A stretch of 64,000 bases of DNA from an uncultured Acidobacteriota bacterium (GTDB taxonomy: Bacteria; Acidobacteriota; Terriglobia; Bryobacterales; Bryobacteraceae): assembly GCA_902826685.1 (NCBI GenBank), contig CADEFT010000003.1, positions 280,696-344,695 on the forward strand, given 5' to 3'. The notes beneath the pieces are model-generated. The model saw only the letters and a program-made list of their open reading frames with translations, did no database searches and was not told the DNA's origin. Positions 18,270-27,058 of the stretch are shown piece by piece. The position numbers and the translations under genes are program-made. Position 1 is the stretch's first letter. Each line of letters starts with the position of its first letter.

Positions 18270-18920
18270 TCACGAAACCGGCGCAATCGCCGAAAGCCGC
18301 TGCCACAGCCGGTGCCGCCGGATGCGCACGGCGCCGAATCCCGCCCGGTCCATCAGCGAGGCGAATTCCGCCGGCGTGAAGCCGGCCTGCACCGACGCCA
18401 TGCCGTCATGCACTGTAAGGGGAAGCCAGCCAAAAATCCGCCGGGTCATTGGCAGAAAGTAATAGGCAAACCAGTTGCGCCGCAGGTCGATGGCGATCAC
18501 AAAATGCCGTGCGACGCGCCGCATTTCCTGCAGCATCCGCACCGCTTCTTCTTCGGAGAAATGATGCAGGAACAGGCTGCACCACACCACGTCGAACGTC
18601 CCGTCGGCAAATGGAAGTGCCAGCGCGTCGGCGGCGACTTTGGGATGCGGCGCCCCGTTCAGGTTGCGAACCTGACGGTCGGCGCAAACCACCCGGGCGT
18701 TTACGGCCGCCTGCGCCATGTCGCCGCTCGCCGCCCCCACATCGAGCGCGGTAAACGGCCTTTTCCCGAACGATTGCCGGAGCAACCCGCGCAGAATGGC
18801 ATGCCCGCCAAACCATCGATTGATCCGCACCAGGTCGGCCAGATTGCCCGCCGCCTCCTCCGGAGAGGCTAGATCCAGCAGTTCCCGGCCCAGTACGCGT
18901 TGGCGGCGATAGTTCATCAT
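18270..18920 (-). CDS. Class I SAM-dependent methyltransferase
   Basis: 216 residues. The SAM-binding motif is ALDVGAASGDMAQAA, followed by an acidic loop, ADALALPFADGTFDVVWCSLFLHHF (read as two adjacent motifs), and MRRVARHFVIAIDL. It resembles UbiE-like small-molecule methyltransferases; the substrate is unknown. It is divergent from thymidine kinase with only 12 bp between the likely starts, so the two promoters must overlap. A -10-like TAACAT sits 4 nt before the first of two adjacent ATG codons. No Shine-Dalgarno is obvious. Confidence 0.8.
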   Translation of the reverse strand: MMNYRRQRVLGRELLDLASPEEAAGNLADLVRINRWFGGHAILRGLLRQSFGKRPFTALDVGAASGDMAQAAVNARVVCADRQVRNLNGAPHPKVAADALALPFADGTFDVVWCSLFLHHFSEEEAVRMLQEMRRVARHFVIAIDLRRNWFAYYFLPMTRRIFGWLPLTVHDGMASVQAGFTPAEFASLMDRAGFGAVRIRRHRLWQRLSAIAPVS

Positions 18921-18932
18921 CGCTATGTTAGG

Positions 18933-19562
18933 ATGCGGGAAGTGGATATCGTTACAGGGAACATCGGATGGATAGAAGTCATCTGCGGCCCGATGTTTTC
19001 CGGCAAGAGCGAAGAGCTAATCCGCCGTCTCCGCCGCGCCACCATCGCCCGCAAGCGGGTGCAGGTTTTCAAGCCCATCCTCGACGACCGCTACTCGCCC
19101 GATGAGATCGTCTCGCACGGCGAACAGCGCATGAAATCGGAAGTGGTTTCCACGGCCAGGGAAGTGCTGCTGAAACTCGATTGGCGCACTCAGGTCGTGG
19201 GCCTCGACGAATCGAATTTCTTCGGTGAGGATCTGATCGAGGTCGCCAATCAACTGGCCGATAGCGGCAAGCAGGTCATCGTCGCCGGCCTCGATACCGA
19301 CTACATGGGCCGCCCGTTCCATCCCATGCCCGAGTTGCTCGCCCTCGCCGAGTCGATCACCAAGACCCTCGCCATCTGTATGCGCTGCGGCAATCCCGCC
19401 AAGCACACCCAGCGCCTGGTCGAAAGCAAAGAGCTCATCGTCGTGGGAGCGGCCGGCATGTACGAAGCGCGCTGCCGCCGGTGCTTCGAGCCCGGCGTCC
19501 CCAAGCAGGACTCGTTCGAATTCGCGCGTCCGCCGGTGCTGGCGCGTTCGGCCGGCGCATAG
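18933..19562 (+). CDS. tdk: Thymidine kinase
   Basis: About 209 residues, close to the bacterial TK1-type length. The P-loop is CGPMFSGKSEELIRRLRRA; LDESNFFGEDL holds the Walker B-like Asp and the catalytic Glu area; GLDTDYMGRPF is the lasso region; zinc ligands are CMRCG and CRRC near the C-terminus. It phosphorylates thymidine to dTMP for nucleotide salvage. ATG 18933 is used here; GTG 18942 is an equally good start with AGGA before it. Starts further upstream would overlap the divergent methyltransferase gene. Confidence 0.95.
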   Translation: MREVDIVTGNIGWIEVICGPMFSGKSEELIRRLRRATIARKRVQVFKPILDDRYSPDEIVSHGEQRMKSEVVSTAREVLLKLDWRTQVVGLDESNFFGEDLIEVANQLADSGKQVIVAGLDTDYMGRPFHPMPELLALAESITKTLAICMRCGNPAKHTQRLVESKELIVVGAAGMYEARCRRCFEPGVPKQDSFEFARPPVLARSAGA

Positions 19563-19565
19563 CCT

Positions 19566-20153
19566 TCACTTCACCGCTCGAACGTGGAACGCGGCGGTCA
19601 TCTCGTCCCTGGTTCCCACCGCCCCCAGGGCGGCGCTTGGCGGCTTTAGCGAGTAACTGGTCATCTTGAACACGCTGGTGCCGTCGATATCGAGGGTAAC
19701 GGGGTCAAACGTTACATCGAGCGTCACGGGCTTGCCGATGCCGCGAATCGTCAACGTGCCCTCTACCCGATAACGGTTGCCGCCTCCCGGCTCGACGCGA
19801 GTCGAAGCAAACCGCATCTCCGGGTGCCGCGAAACGGCCAGCATGTTGTTCAACGCTTCGTCGCGCACTTTCTTCTGGTCTTTCTCGCTCAGCCACGTAT
19901 CGCGAACCTGGGCGGCGCGGCTGTCGATCGCCAACTCCACCTTCGAGTTCCCGGGCGCCGCCCGATCGAACGAAAGCGTGCCGGAATATTTGGGGAAAGC
20001 GATCAGGTGCTTCTTGCCGCGCAACAGGCCCGTCTTCTCCACTTCGAGCAGGATCTCTTTGCCGGCCGCGGGCTCGATGCGATACGCCACCGCCTCGGCC
20101 CCTACGGCGGGAGTCGCCAACAGCAATATCAGAGACGCGATCATCGCCTTCAT
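19566..20153 (-). CDS. YceI-like periplasmic lipid-binding domain protein
   Basis: 195 residues from ATG 20153. A signal peptide is clear (MIASLILLLATPAVGAEA). The rest fits the YceI lipocalin-like barrel: AYRIEPA, FPKYSGTLSFD, SKVELAIDSRAAQV, HPEMRFAST and YRVEGTLTIRGIGKPVTLDVTFD. The family binds isoprenoid or amide lipids in the periplasm and is often linked to respiration or stress; the ligand here is unknown. Starts further upstream lie over the divergent endonuclease gene and lack signal-peptide logic. Confidence 0.85.
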   Translation of the reverse strand: MKAMIASLILLLATPAVGAEAVAYRIEPAAGKEILLEVEKTGLLRGKKHLIAFPKYSGTLSFDRAAPGNSKVELAIDSRAAQVRDTWLSEKDQKKVRDEALNNMLAVSRHPEMRFASTRVEPGGGNRYRVEGTLTIRGIGKPVTLDVTFDPVTLDIDGTSVFKMTSYSLKPPSAALGAVGTRDEMTAAFHVRAVK

Positions 20154-20177
20154 TATGACTCGTGCCATCCTGAATGG

Positions 20178-21032
20178 TTGCGCATCAGGATCGGCCTGCA
20201 TCTTTCCATCGCGGATTCGCTGGCGTCGGCGGCCGGGCGGGCGCGCGATCTCGCCATCGATACATTTCAAATCTTCACCGCCAGCCCGCGCATGTGGCGC
20301 GCCACGCGGCCCGGCCCTCTCGACGTCGCCCGCCTGTGCAAGCTGCGGCTCGAACATCGCCTCACGCCCCTGGTCGTCCATGACAACTACCTGATCAACC
20401 TGCCCGCCGCCGATCCGGAGATTCGCGCCAAATCGATCGCCGCCTTTCGCGGTGAAGTGGAGCGCGCCGCCGCCGTCGGCGCCGAATACCTGGTGGCCCA
20501 TCCCGGCAGTTACAAGGATCAGACGATCGAAACGGCCATCCGGTGTTTTGCGGATTCGCTGGCCGAAGCCACCGCGAATTTGGATTGCAGCCGCGTGACG
20601 CTGCTGCTCGAATGCACGGCCGGTCAAGGGTCGTCGCTCGGCAGCCGCCTGGAGGAACTCGCCGTCCTCAAGATCCTCTCCGAAGGACGTACGCCGATCC
20701 GCATCGGCTTCTGTCTGGATACCTGCCATCTGCTGGCGGCCGGTTACGATATCGCCAGCCGCGATGGCCTCGAACGCACGCTCGAACTGGCCGATGAACT
20801 GCTCGGGCTCGACCATATCCCCGTCATCCACACCAACGATTCCAAACACGGGTTGGGGTCGCATCTCGACCGGCATGAACACATCGGCAAGGGCAGGATC
20901 GGAATCGAGGGCTTCTCCCGCATCCTCACTCACCCGGCTCTGGAAGGCAAGGCCTTCATACTCGAAACGCCGGTGGAGGAAGACGGCGACGAAGTCCGGA
21001 ATCTGAACGCGCTGCGGAAGCTGGCTTCGTAA
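20178..21032 (+). CDS. nfo: Endonuclease IV family AP endonuclease (Nfo-like)
   Basis: 284 residues from TTG 20178 (MRIRIGLHLSIAD), the length expected for Nfo. TIM-barrel metal motifs are visible: GLHLSIADSL, LVVHDNYLINLP, LVAHPGSYKD, LLLECTAGQG, CLDTCHLLAAGYD, VIHTNDSKHGLGSHLDRHEHIGKG (read as NDSK and DRHEHIGKG signatures) and FILETP. It cleaves at abasic sites in base-excision repair. The TTG is inferred because no ATG or GTG allows the conserved N-terminus without overlapping the YceI start. It abuts the convergent helicase gene with no gap. Confidence 0.9.
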   Translation: MRIRIGLHLSIADSLASAAGRARDLAIDTFQIFTASPRMWRATRPGPLDVARLCKLRLEHRLTPLVVHDNYLINLPAADPEIRAKSIAAFRGEVERAAAVGAEYLVAHPGSYKDQTIETAIRCFADSLAEATANLDCSRVTLLLECTAGQGSSLGSRLEELAVLKILSEGRTPIRIGFCLDTCHLLAAGYDIASRDGLERTLELADELLGLDHIPVIHTNDSKHGLGSHLDRHEHIGKGRIGIEGFSRILTHPALEGKAFILETPVEEDGDEVRNLNALRKLAS

Positions 21033-24000
21033 TCACGAAAGCAGCATTTCGAGTTCGTTGCGGCCCAGATCGCGAATCAGGCTGTTGTCTTCGTTGATGA
21101 TGGCATCGGCCAGATCGCGCTTGGTGCTTTGCAGCGCCAGTACCTTTTCTTCCACCGTGTCTTTGGCGATCAGCCGGTAGGCGAACACCTGGCGCGACTG
21201 GCCGATGCGATGCGTACGGTCGATCGCCTGCGCTTCCACCGCCGGGTTCCACCACGGGTCGAGCAGGAAGACGTAGTCCGCCGCCGTCAGATTCAACCCC
21301 ACGCCGCCCGCCTTCAGGCTGATCAGAAACAGCTTGCAATCGGGATCGTTCTGGAACCGCTCCACGCGTTCCTGGCGGTCTCGCGTCTTGCCATCCAGAT
21401 ATTCATACGTGACGCCGTCTTCGTCCAGACGCGTCCGCACGATATCGAGGAAGCTCACGAACTGCGAGAACACCAGAACCTTGTGTCCTTCGTCGACCAC
21501 CTCTTCGATCTGAGGCAACAGCATGTCGAGCTTTGCGCTCGCTTCCCCGGTACGCTTGGGATCGACCAGGCCCGGATGGCACGCCGCCTGGCGCAGCCTC
21601 AGCAGCGCTTCCAGAACGTACATCTTCGACCTCGCCAGACCATTCTTTTCAATTCGGCCCAGCAGCGAAGAGCGGTAATGCGCACGCAGTTCATCGTAGA
21701 GCTTGCGCTGCGGCGCTTCGAGTTCGCAATAGAGCGTCTGCTCGGTCTTGGGTGGCAGTTCCGAAGCCACCTGCTGCTTGGTGCGGCGGAGAATGAATGG
21801 ACGCAGCGCGCGCGCCAGCACACGCCGCACTTCTTCATCGGCGTTGCGCATCAGGCCGGCAGCGCCGCGGAACACCGACGCCGAGCCGAGCATACCTGGA
21901 TTCAGGAATTCAAACAGGCTCCAAAGCTCGCCCAGGTGATTCTCGACAGGCGTGCCCGACAGCGCCAGCCGGTTGCCGGCTTCGAGCAGCCGCGCCGCCT
22001 TGGCCGATTCCGAAGACGCGTTCTTGATCGCCTGCGCTTCGTCGAGAATCACATAGTCGAACTTCATGTTGCGCAGCCCCACCACGTCCCGCCGCAGCGT
22101 GCCGTAGGTGGTCAGAATCAGGTCGCTCTGTTCGAGCTTGCTCGCGTCGCGGCCCAGGCCCGTGTAGTCGAGCACGCGCAGCTTCGGCGTGAACCGCGCC
22201 GCTTCCTGCCGCCAGTTGAACACCAGCGATTTCGGCACCACGGCGAGCGACGGCCCGGCCTTGCCTTGTTCCCGCAGTTCGCGCCGCGTTTCGAGCAGCG
22301 CCAGCACCTGCGCCGTCTTGCCCACGCCCATGTCATCGGCCAGGCAGCCGCCGAAGCCGAACGTGCGCAAAAACTCCATCCACCCCAACCCCTCGCGCTG
22401 ATAGACGCGCAGCGATCCGGTGAAGCCCTCGGGCTGCGGAGCCGCCTTGACACCCTGGAACTGGCTCAGTTGCGTGCGGATGCGCTCGAACCCTTCGTCC
22501 CAATCGACATCCTCGCGATCGGCCAGCAGCACATCGAGCACGCCCGCCTGATTCTTGCCGAACCGCACATGGTCGCCATCCAATTGCCCCATGCCCACCA
22601 GGGGGCGGATCTCGGCCAGCCACTCCTCCGGCAGCATGCCGAGACTGCCGTCGTCAAGCAGCACCATCTTGTCGCCGCGCTGCAGCGCCTTCAAAAGCTC
22701 CGGCAGCCGCGCGCTGGCTCCCTCGAAATCGGCCGTGCCGCGCAGCTCAAACCAGTCGATGCCGGAGCTGACATCCAGCTTGAATTTCCCGGCGCGGCGG
22801 AACACCTTGCCTTCGGCTTCGATGCGCCAGTTGTCTTTGACCAGTTCGCGCACCACGGCCGGAAGCTTGGCCTCGCTCAATAGCAGATACCGCTCATACG
22901 GCGGATAGGGCGAACTTTCCTCGCGCAACCCGGCTTCGAGAAGCCGCTGCCGCGCCTTGCGTTCGAACTCCAGATCGCGAAGCATCAGCTTCCGGCTGTC
23001 GGCATCGTAAACGCCACGGCCCGGACTTCCGCCGGCGATGCGGCTGTCACCGTACTGAAACGTCAGCGCGGCCTTCAGACGCACACGGTCCCACGCCTTC
23101 GATAATTCCAGGCATGGGGCGGGAGCGAGAATCACTTCCTCCACTTCCGTTCCCCGCGGAAGCACCAGCCGCGGCAGACCGGGAGTCGAGGCAAACGTAT
23201 TCACCAGATCGTCAAAATGATCCTTCAGCGCTTCGAGGGGCGGCTGGCCGCGCATCTGCGCCACGGCCGCGAACGATTCCCCGTGATCGAGCCGCGCCAC
23301 CCGGTCGCCCAGCACCACGAATCCGCCATGGCAGACGGCGCGGGCGGCGGAGATGGGCAGCCGCTCGCCTTCCCTCGCCAGCGATCCGGTGATCCGCCAC
23401 ACGCGGCCCGCATCCGCCAGGTCGAGCTCGAACACCCACGCCGCTCCTTCGTCCCACCGCAGCCGGGTCCAATCCTCGTAGTTATGGGTCTGAAGATAAA
23501 GCCTGCCCGTCGCGCAAAGCTTCGGCAACAGAAGTTCGGCACGCGGACCGCTCAGCCGCACCACGTCGCTGATGTGGCCGTGGCGATCGTCGTAATCGGT
23601 GGAATAGACGCCCGGCGAGCCCGCCATCAGCGACAACAGCTCCCTGTCTTCGGTGCGCGTCAACCGCGCCGCCGCCGCGCGGCTGATCTGCAGCGGACGC
23701 GGCTTGCCCAGGCCCCCGCGCTTCATCTGCTCGCGAATCATCAGCTCCACAAAGAAATCGCGTTTGCCTTCCGACCGCTTGGCGTTGAGCACATACGAGA
23801 TCTCGCGGCCCGTTGGCCAGTCGGCCGAGACGTGGGCCCAATCCTGGTGGGCCTGCGCCAGCCGCATGACCTGCTCTTTCCAGCGCGGCGCCGGAGGAGG
23901 CGGCGGCGCCTTGGGCTCTTCCACGATCCGGCCGCGTGGATGGGGGATGTAGTCTTCGATCTCCTCGTCGTCGTCGTCTTCGTCGATCTCTTCCTCGCCG

Positions 24001-24377
24001 TCGTCGGGAGGCACCAGGCGCAGCGACGGACGCCCGTGCCGCTTCAACACTTCAAGCTTCCCTTTTGCATCGGCCGCCAGCACCATCGCCCAAAGGTGTT
24101 TGCAGGGCTCGCGATTATCGGAAAAATAGGGACACTCGCAGTGTGCCTCCAGCACTCCCTCGCCCGGAAAGAACTCGAGCGACACGAAGTAGTTGTAGGT
24201 ACCCGCGACAAATCCATTGATTTCCGACCCGGAGGCATGGGACACGCTGACCGCGCCAGAACGGTAGACACTCGCTCCCCGGGATCGCACTTCCGCACCG
24301 AAGTGACGCTGTATTAGCGCCGCCAGACTCAGACGCACCAACTTCCCAACGTAGCAGATAGCACCCTCGCCGGGCAT
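21033..24377 (-). CDS. SNF2-family helicase with N-terminal SWIM zinc finger
   Basis: 1114 residues. The SWIM finger is near residues 75-95 (CECPYFSDNREPCKH, C-x-C-x8-C-x-H). A long middle region ends in the helicase core: DDMGVGKTAQVLALLE (Walker A variant), VVPKSLVFNWRQEA, ILDEAQAIKNASS (DEAQ), LSGTPVENHLGELWSLFEF, then the second lobe LVFSQFVSFLDIV, SLKAGGVGLNLTAA and QAIDRTHRIGQ. This is a RapA/HepA-like ATP-dependent DNA translocase, probably acting on protein-DNA complexes. ATG 24377 lies 19 bp from the divergent his leader, so the two promoters share the same few bases. Confidence 0.9.
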   Translation of the reverse strand: MPGEGAICYVGKLVRLSLAALIQRHFGAEVRSRGASVYRSGAVSVSHASGSEINGFVAGTYNYFVSLEFFPGEGVLEAHCECPYFSDNREPCKHLWAMVLAADAKGKLEVLKRHGRPSLRLVPPDDGEEEIDEDDDDEEIEDYIPHPRGRIVEEPKAPPPPPAPRWKEQVMRLAQAHQDWAHVSADWPTGREISYVLNAKRSEGKRDFFVELMIREQMKRGGLGKPRPLQISRAAAARLTRTEDRELLSLMAGSPGVYSTDYDDRHGHISDVVRLSGPRAELLLPKLCATGRLYLQTHNYEDWTRLRWDEGAAWVFELDLADAGRVWRITGSLAREGERLPISAARAVCHGGFVVLGDRVARLDHGESFAAVAQMRGQPPLEALKDHFDDLVNTFASTPGLPRLVLPRGTEVEEVILAPAPCLELSKAWDRVRLKAALTFQYGDSRIAGGSPGRGVYDADSRKLMLRDLEFERKARQRLLEAGLREESSPYPPYERYLLLSEAKLPAVVRELVKDNWRIEAEGKVFRRAGKFKLDVSSGIDWFELRGTADFEGASARLPELLKALQRGDKMVLLDDGSLGMLPEEWLAEIRPLVGMGQLDGDHVRFGKNQAGVLDVLLADREDVDWDEGFERIRTQLSQFQGVKAAPQPEGFTGSLRVYQREGLGWMEFLRTFGFGGCLADDMGVGKTAQVLALLETRRELREQGKAGPSLAVVPKSLVFNWRQEAARFTPKLRVLDYTGLGRDASKLEQSDLILTTYGTLRRDVVGLRNMKFDYVILDEAQAIKNASSESAKAARLLEAGNRLALSGTPVENHLGELWSLFEFLNPGMLGSASVFRGAAGLMRNADEEVRRVLARALRPFILRRTKQQVASELPPKTEQTLYCELEAPQRKLYDELRAHYRSSLLGRIEKNGLARSKMYVLEALLRLRQAACHPGLVDPKRTGEASAKLDMLLPQIEEVVDEGHKVLVFSQFVSFLDIVRTRLDEDGVTYEYLDGKTRDRQERVERFQNDPDCKLFLISLKAGGVGLNLTAADYVFLLDPWWNPAVEAQAIDRTHRIGQSRQVFAYRLIAKDTVEEKVLALQSTKRDLADAIINEDNSLIRDLGRNELEMLLS

Positions 24378-24381
24378 CTGA

Positions 24382-24387
24382 TATACT
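24382..24387 (+). promoter_or_regulatory. -10-like box TATACT for the his operon
   Basis: TATACT lies 9 nt before the leader-peptide ATG at 24397 in a GC-rich background. No good -35 is seen. Transcription would start at about 24393-24396, making the leader peptide nearly leaderless. It lies just before the first codon of the divergent helicase gene. Confidence 0.45.
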
Positions 24388-24396
24388 CAGAAATTC

Positions 24397-24474
24397 ATGC
24401 TTTCTGCAGCCTTCCGGCCTCATCATCACCATATACAGGACTGCGGTGTGGTGCCGCGACGGGCAGGGTTCTGA
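24397..24474 (+). CDS. hisL: Histidine operon leader peptide with four consecutive His codons
   Basis: 25 codons, ATG to TGA: MLSAAFRP, then CAT CAT CAC CAT (24421-24432), then IQDCGVVPRRAGF. Four His codons in a row 77 bp before hisI, followed by an antiterminator and a terminator, is the classical arrangement of histidine attenuation. Low charged tRNA-His would stall the ribosome at 24421-24432, leaving the downstream strand free to form the antiterminator; translation to the TGA would cover it and let the terminator form. It is too short to be found by usual gene callers. Expression is not proven, but the combination of features makes chance unlikely. Confidence 0.88.
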   Translation: MLSAAFRPHHHHIQDCGVVPRRAGF

Positions 24475-24516
24475 AACAGCGAACCCGATTGATTCAAGCG
24501 AATTAAGCCCGTCCGC
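24456..24516 (+). promoter_or_regulatory. Antiterminator of the his attenuator
   Basis: GACGGGC (24458-24464) is exactly complementary to GCCCGTC (24507-24513), and GC at 24456-24457 pairs with GC at 24515-24516 around one bulge. A second stem, GGGTTC (24466-24471) with GAACCC (24481-24486), nests inside. This pairing uses the left arm of the terminator, so the two structures exclude each other. The left strand overlaps the last codons of the leader peptide, as attenuation requires. Confidence 0.8.
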
Positions 24517-24531
24517 GGTTGCGGCGGGCTT
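24505..24531 (+). terminator. Attenuator terminator before hisI
   Basis: AAGCCCG (24505-24511) pairs with CGGGCTT (24525-24531), continued by CCGC/GCGG around a GGTT loop with one bulged T (24512). A modest T-rich tail (TTTCGCATTATT) follows. The stem is strong, the U-tract only moderate. It ends about 20 bp before hisI ATG 24551. Confidence 0.8.
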
Positions 24532-24550
24532 TCGCATTATTAGGGACGAA

Positions 24551-24925
24551 ATGGAACTCGACTTTGAAAAACTGGACGGTCTGGTGCCGGCCGTCATTCA
24601 GGATGAGGCGAGCGGCCGTGTGTTGATGGTGGGGTTCATGAATGACGAGTCCTTCCGCCAGACGGTAGAAACCGGATACGCCGTTTTCTACAGCCGTTCG
24701 CGCAAGAAACTGTGGCTGAAGGGGGAAAGCTCCGGCCACCGGCTGGTGGTGAAGGAAATCGCCACCGATTGCGACCGCGATTCGGTGGTCGTCAAGGTAC
24801 AGGCCCAGGGCCCCGGCGTCTGCCACAACGGGTACGAAAGCTGCTTTTACCGCAAGCTCGATAACGGCGCCTGGACCGTAACCGACCCTCAGACCTTCGA
24901 CCCCGCCAAGGTATACGGCGCATGA
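24551..24925 (+). CDS. hisI: Phosphoribosyl-AMP cyclohydrolase
   Basis: 124 residues, cyclohydrolase only (no fused HisE part). It opens the purine ring of phosphoribosyl-AMP in the third step of histidine synthesis. Metal and active-site motifs are visible: [20 protein letters not shown] and ESCFYRKL with the conserved Cys residues, plus [11 protein letters not shown] and [15 protein letters not shown] 24551 is preceded by AGGGA at a good distance. It is the first structural gene after the attenuator; its stop overlaps hisG (ATGA at 24922-24925). The preceding enzyme activity, HisE, is not encoded in the window. Confidence 0.96.
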   Translation: MELDFEKLDGLVPAVIQDEASGRVLMVGFMNDESFRQTVETGYAVFYSRSRKKLWLKGESSGHRLVVKEIATDCDRDSVVVKVQAQGPGVCHNGYESCFYRKLDNGAWTVTDPQTFDPAKVYGA

Positions 24926-25800
24926 GCGGGAACACGCTAAAGCTGGGTATCCCCAAGGGCAGTCTGGAAAACGCCACGGTCGAGTTGTTCCGCAAAGCCG
25001 GGTTCAACATCACCGTTTCGAGCCGCTCGTATTTCCCCGCCATCGACGATCCGGAAATCGAGTGTATGCTCATCCGCGCCCAGGAAATGGCCCGCTACGT
25101 CGAGGATGGCGTGCTCGACGCCGGGCTTACCGGCAAAGACTGGGTGGAGGAAAACGACGCCGATGTGGTCACCATCGCCGACCTCATCTACGCCAAGCAA
25201 AGCTTCGGCAAAGTGCGCTGGGTGCTGGCCGCGCCCGAAGGCTCGTCCTTCCATACCGTCAAGGATCTGCAAGGCAAAGTTATCGCCACCGAACTGGTCG
25301 GCGCCACGAAAAAGTACCTCGCGCGGCACGGGGTGACGGCGAAAGTCGAATTCAGTTGGGGCGCCACCGAAGTGAAACCGCCCGTCCTCGCCGACGCCAT
25401 CGTGGAAGTGACCGAAACCGGATCGTCGCTTCGCGCCAACAAGCTGCGCATTCTCGATACCGTCCTTGAATCGAATACGCAACTGGTGGCCAACAAAACG
25501 TCGCTCACCGACGATTGGAAGCGCCGCAAGCTCGACGATCTCAAGATGCTGCTCGAAAGCGCCATCAACGCGCTCGGGAAAGTGGGCTTGATCTTAAACG
25601 TTCACTCCAAGGACCTGAACGCGGTGCTCGAGGCGCTGCCCGCGCTCAAAAAACCAACCATCTCTCGATTGAGCGACGAGGAGTGGCTCGCCGTTCATAC
25701 GATTCTCGATGAGAACACCGTACGTTCCATCATCCCCAAACTCAAACAGGCGGGCGCGCAAGGCATCGTCGAATACCCGCTGAACAAGATCGTGATGTGA
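24922..25800 (+). CDS. hisG: ATP phosphoribosyltransferase, long form
   Basis: 292 residues, the long form with the C-terminal ACT-like regulatory domain ([19 protein letters not shown] onward) that gives feedback inhibition by histidine and needs no HisZ. It catalyses the first committed step, joining ATP and PRPP. Motifs: [33 protein letters not shown], and the PRPP loop region [16 protein letters not shown]. It is translated from an ATGA overlap with hisI. Its place directly after the attenuator fits control of the committed step. Confidence 0.97.
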   Translation: MSGNTLKLGIPKGSLENATVELFRKAGFNITVSSRSYFPAIDDPEIECMLIRAQEMARYVEDGVLDAGLTGKDWVEENDADVVTIADLIYAKQSFGKVRWVLAAPEGSSFHTVKDLQGKVIATELVGATKKYLARHGVTAKVEFSWGATEVKPPVLADAIVEVTETGSSLRANKLRILDTVLESNTQLVANKTSLTDDWKRRKLDDLKMLLESAINALGKVGLILNVHSKDLNAVLEALPALKKPTISRLSDEEWLAVHTILDENTVRSIIPKLKQAGAQGIVEYPLNKIVM

Positions 25801-25813
25801 GTGCATTGAACCT

Positions 25814-27058
25814 ATGATTCGGACCCTGGATGCCAATCAGGCAGATAAAATTCTTCTGCGGCGGCGGGCGCGCCTGGAGGAAGCCGAAGCGGAAATCAAA
25901 CCGATTCTCGATGGCGTGCGCAAGCGCGGCGACAAGGCGTTGATCGAATACGCCAAGAAATTCGACGGACTCGAAAGGCCGTCGGTGAAGGTTCCGCCGG
26001 TGGAATTGCTGAAAGCCTCCGAAGAGCTGGCGCCCGATTTCGTTTCCGCCGTCAGGATCGCCACCGAAAACATTAAAGCCTACGCCCGCCTGCAGGTGCC
26101 GAAGCCTTTCCGCAAAGCCCTTTCGCCCGGCGTGCGTCTTGGCCAGATCATCCGCCCGCTCGATTGCGTGGCCGCCTATATTCCCTCCGGCCGCTATCCG
26201 CTCCCCAGCACGTTACTGATGACCGCGGTGCCCGCCCAGATCGCCGGCGTCCGCAATATCGTCGTGGCCTCGCCGCGGCCCAATCGCGAGATTTACGGCA
26301 TCGCTTCCATGCTCGACGTGGCACAGGTGTTTCAGATGGGCGGCGCCCACGCCATCGCGGCTTTCGCCTTCGGAACCAAAGTCGTCCCCAAGGCCGACCG
26401 CATCGTGGGACCCGGCAACATCTATGTGGCCGCCGCCAAGAAACTGCTGGCCGGCGAGGTGGGCATCGACTTCATCGCCGGTCCCACCGAAATCGTCATC
26501 GTGGCCGCCGAAGGCGACCCGCGGTGGATCGCCGCCGACATGCTGGCCCAGGCCGAACACGACGTCGACGCCGCCGCCATTCTGCTCACTCCGTCGCGCC
26601 GCCTGGCAGGCGCGGTCGCGCTTGAAGTGGAGCGCCAGTTGAGCGAACTGCCCACGGCCAAGGTCGCCCGCAAGGCGATCGAGAAAAACAGCGTCATCAT
26701 CGTCGTCAATTCGCTCGAACAGGCGGTCGAACTCGCCAACGATTTCGCGCCCGAGCATCTGAGCATTCCCGAAACCCGGCTGCTCGATCTGGTCAAGCAC
26801 GCGGGCACCGTCTTCGTCGGTCCCAATTCGCCCGAAGCCGCCGGCGACTACGCCTCCGGACCGAGCCATGTCCTGCCCACCAGCGGAGTGGCGCGTGTGC
26901 GCGGCGGCCTCTCCGCTGCCGACTTTGTCAAGGTCATTTCGGTGCAGGAGTTGAACGGCGAGGCCCTGCGCCGCCTGGCCCCCGCCATCACCACGCTCGC
27001 CCGTTCGGAAGGTCTGGAGGCGCACGCGCGCTCGGTCGAGGTGCGGCTTGCCCGTTGA
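25814..27058 (+). CDS. hisD: Histidinol dehydrogenase
   Basis: 414 residues, usual length about 430. It oxidises L-histidinol to L-histidine in two NAD-dependent steps. Conserved blocks: IPSGRYPLPSTLLMTAVPAQ, GPGNIYVAAAKKLLAGEVGID, FIAGPTEIVIVA, AQAEHDVDAAAILLTPS, the zinc/base region FAPEHLSIPE and HVLPTSGVARVRGGLSAADF. It starts 13 bp after hisG and ends inside the first codons of hisC (11-bp overlap). Confidence 0.97.
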   Translation: MIRTLDANQADKILLRRRARLEEAEAEIKPILDGVRKRGDKALIEYAKKFDGLERPSVKVPPVELLKASEELAPDFVSAVRIATENIKAYARLQVPKPFRKALSPGVRLGQIIRPLDCVAAYIPSGRYPLPSTLLMTAVPAQIAGVRNIVVASPRPNREIYGIASMLDVAQVFQMGGAHAIAAFAFGTKVVPKADRIVGPGNIYVAAAKKLLAGEVGIDFIAGPTEIVIVAAEGDPRWIAADMLAQAEHDVDAAAILLTPSRRLAGAVALEVERQLSELPTAKVARKAIEKNSVIIVVNSLEQAVELANDFAPEHLSIPETRLLDLVKHAGTVFVGPNSPEAAGDYASGPSHVLPTSGVARVRGGLSAADFVKVISVQELNGEALRRLAPAITTLARSEGLEAHARSVEVRLAR

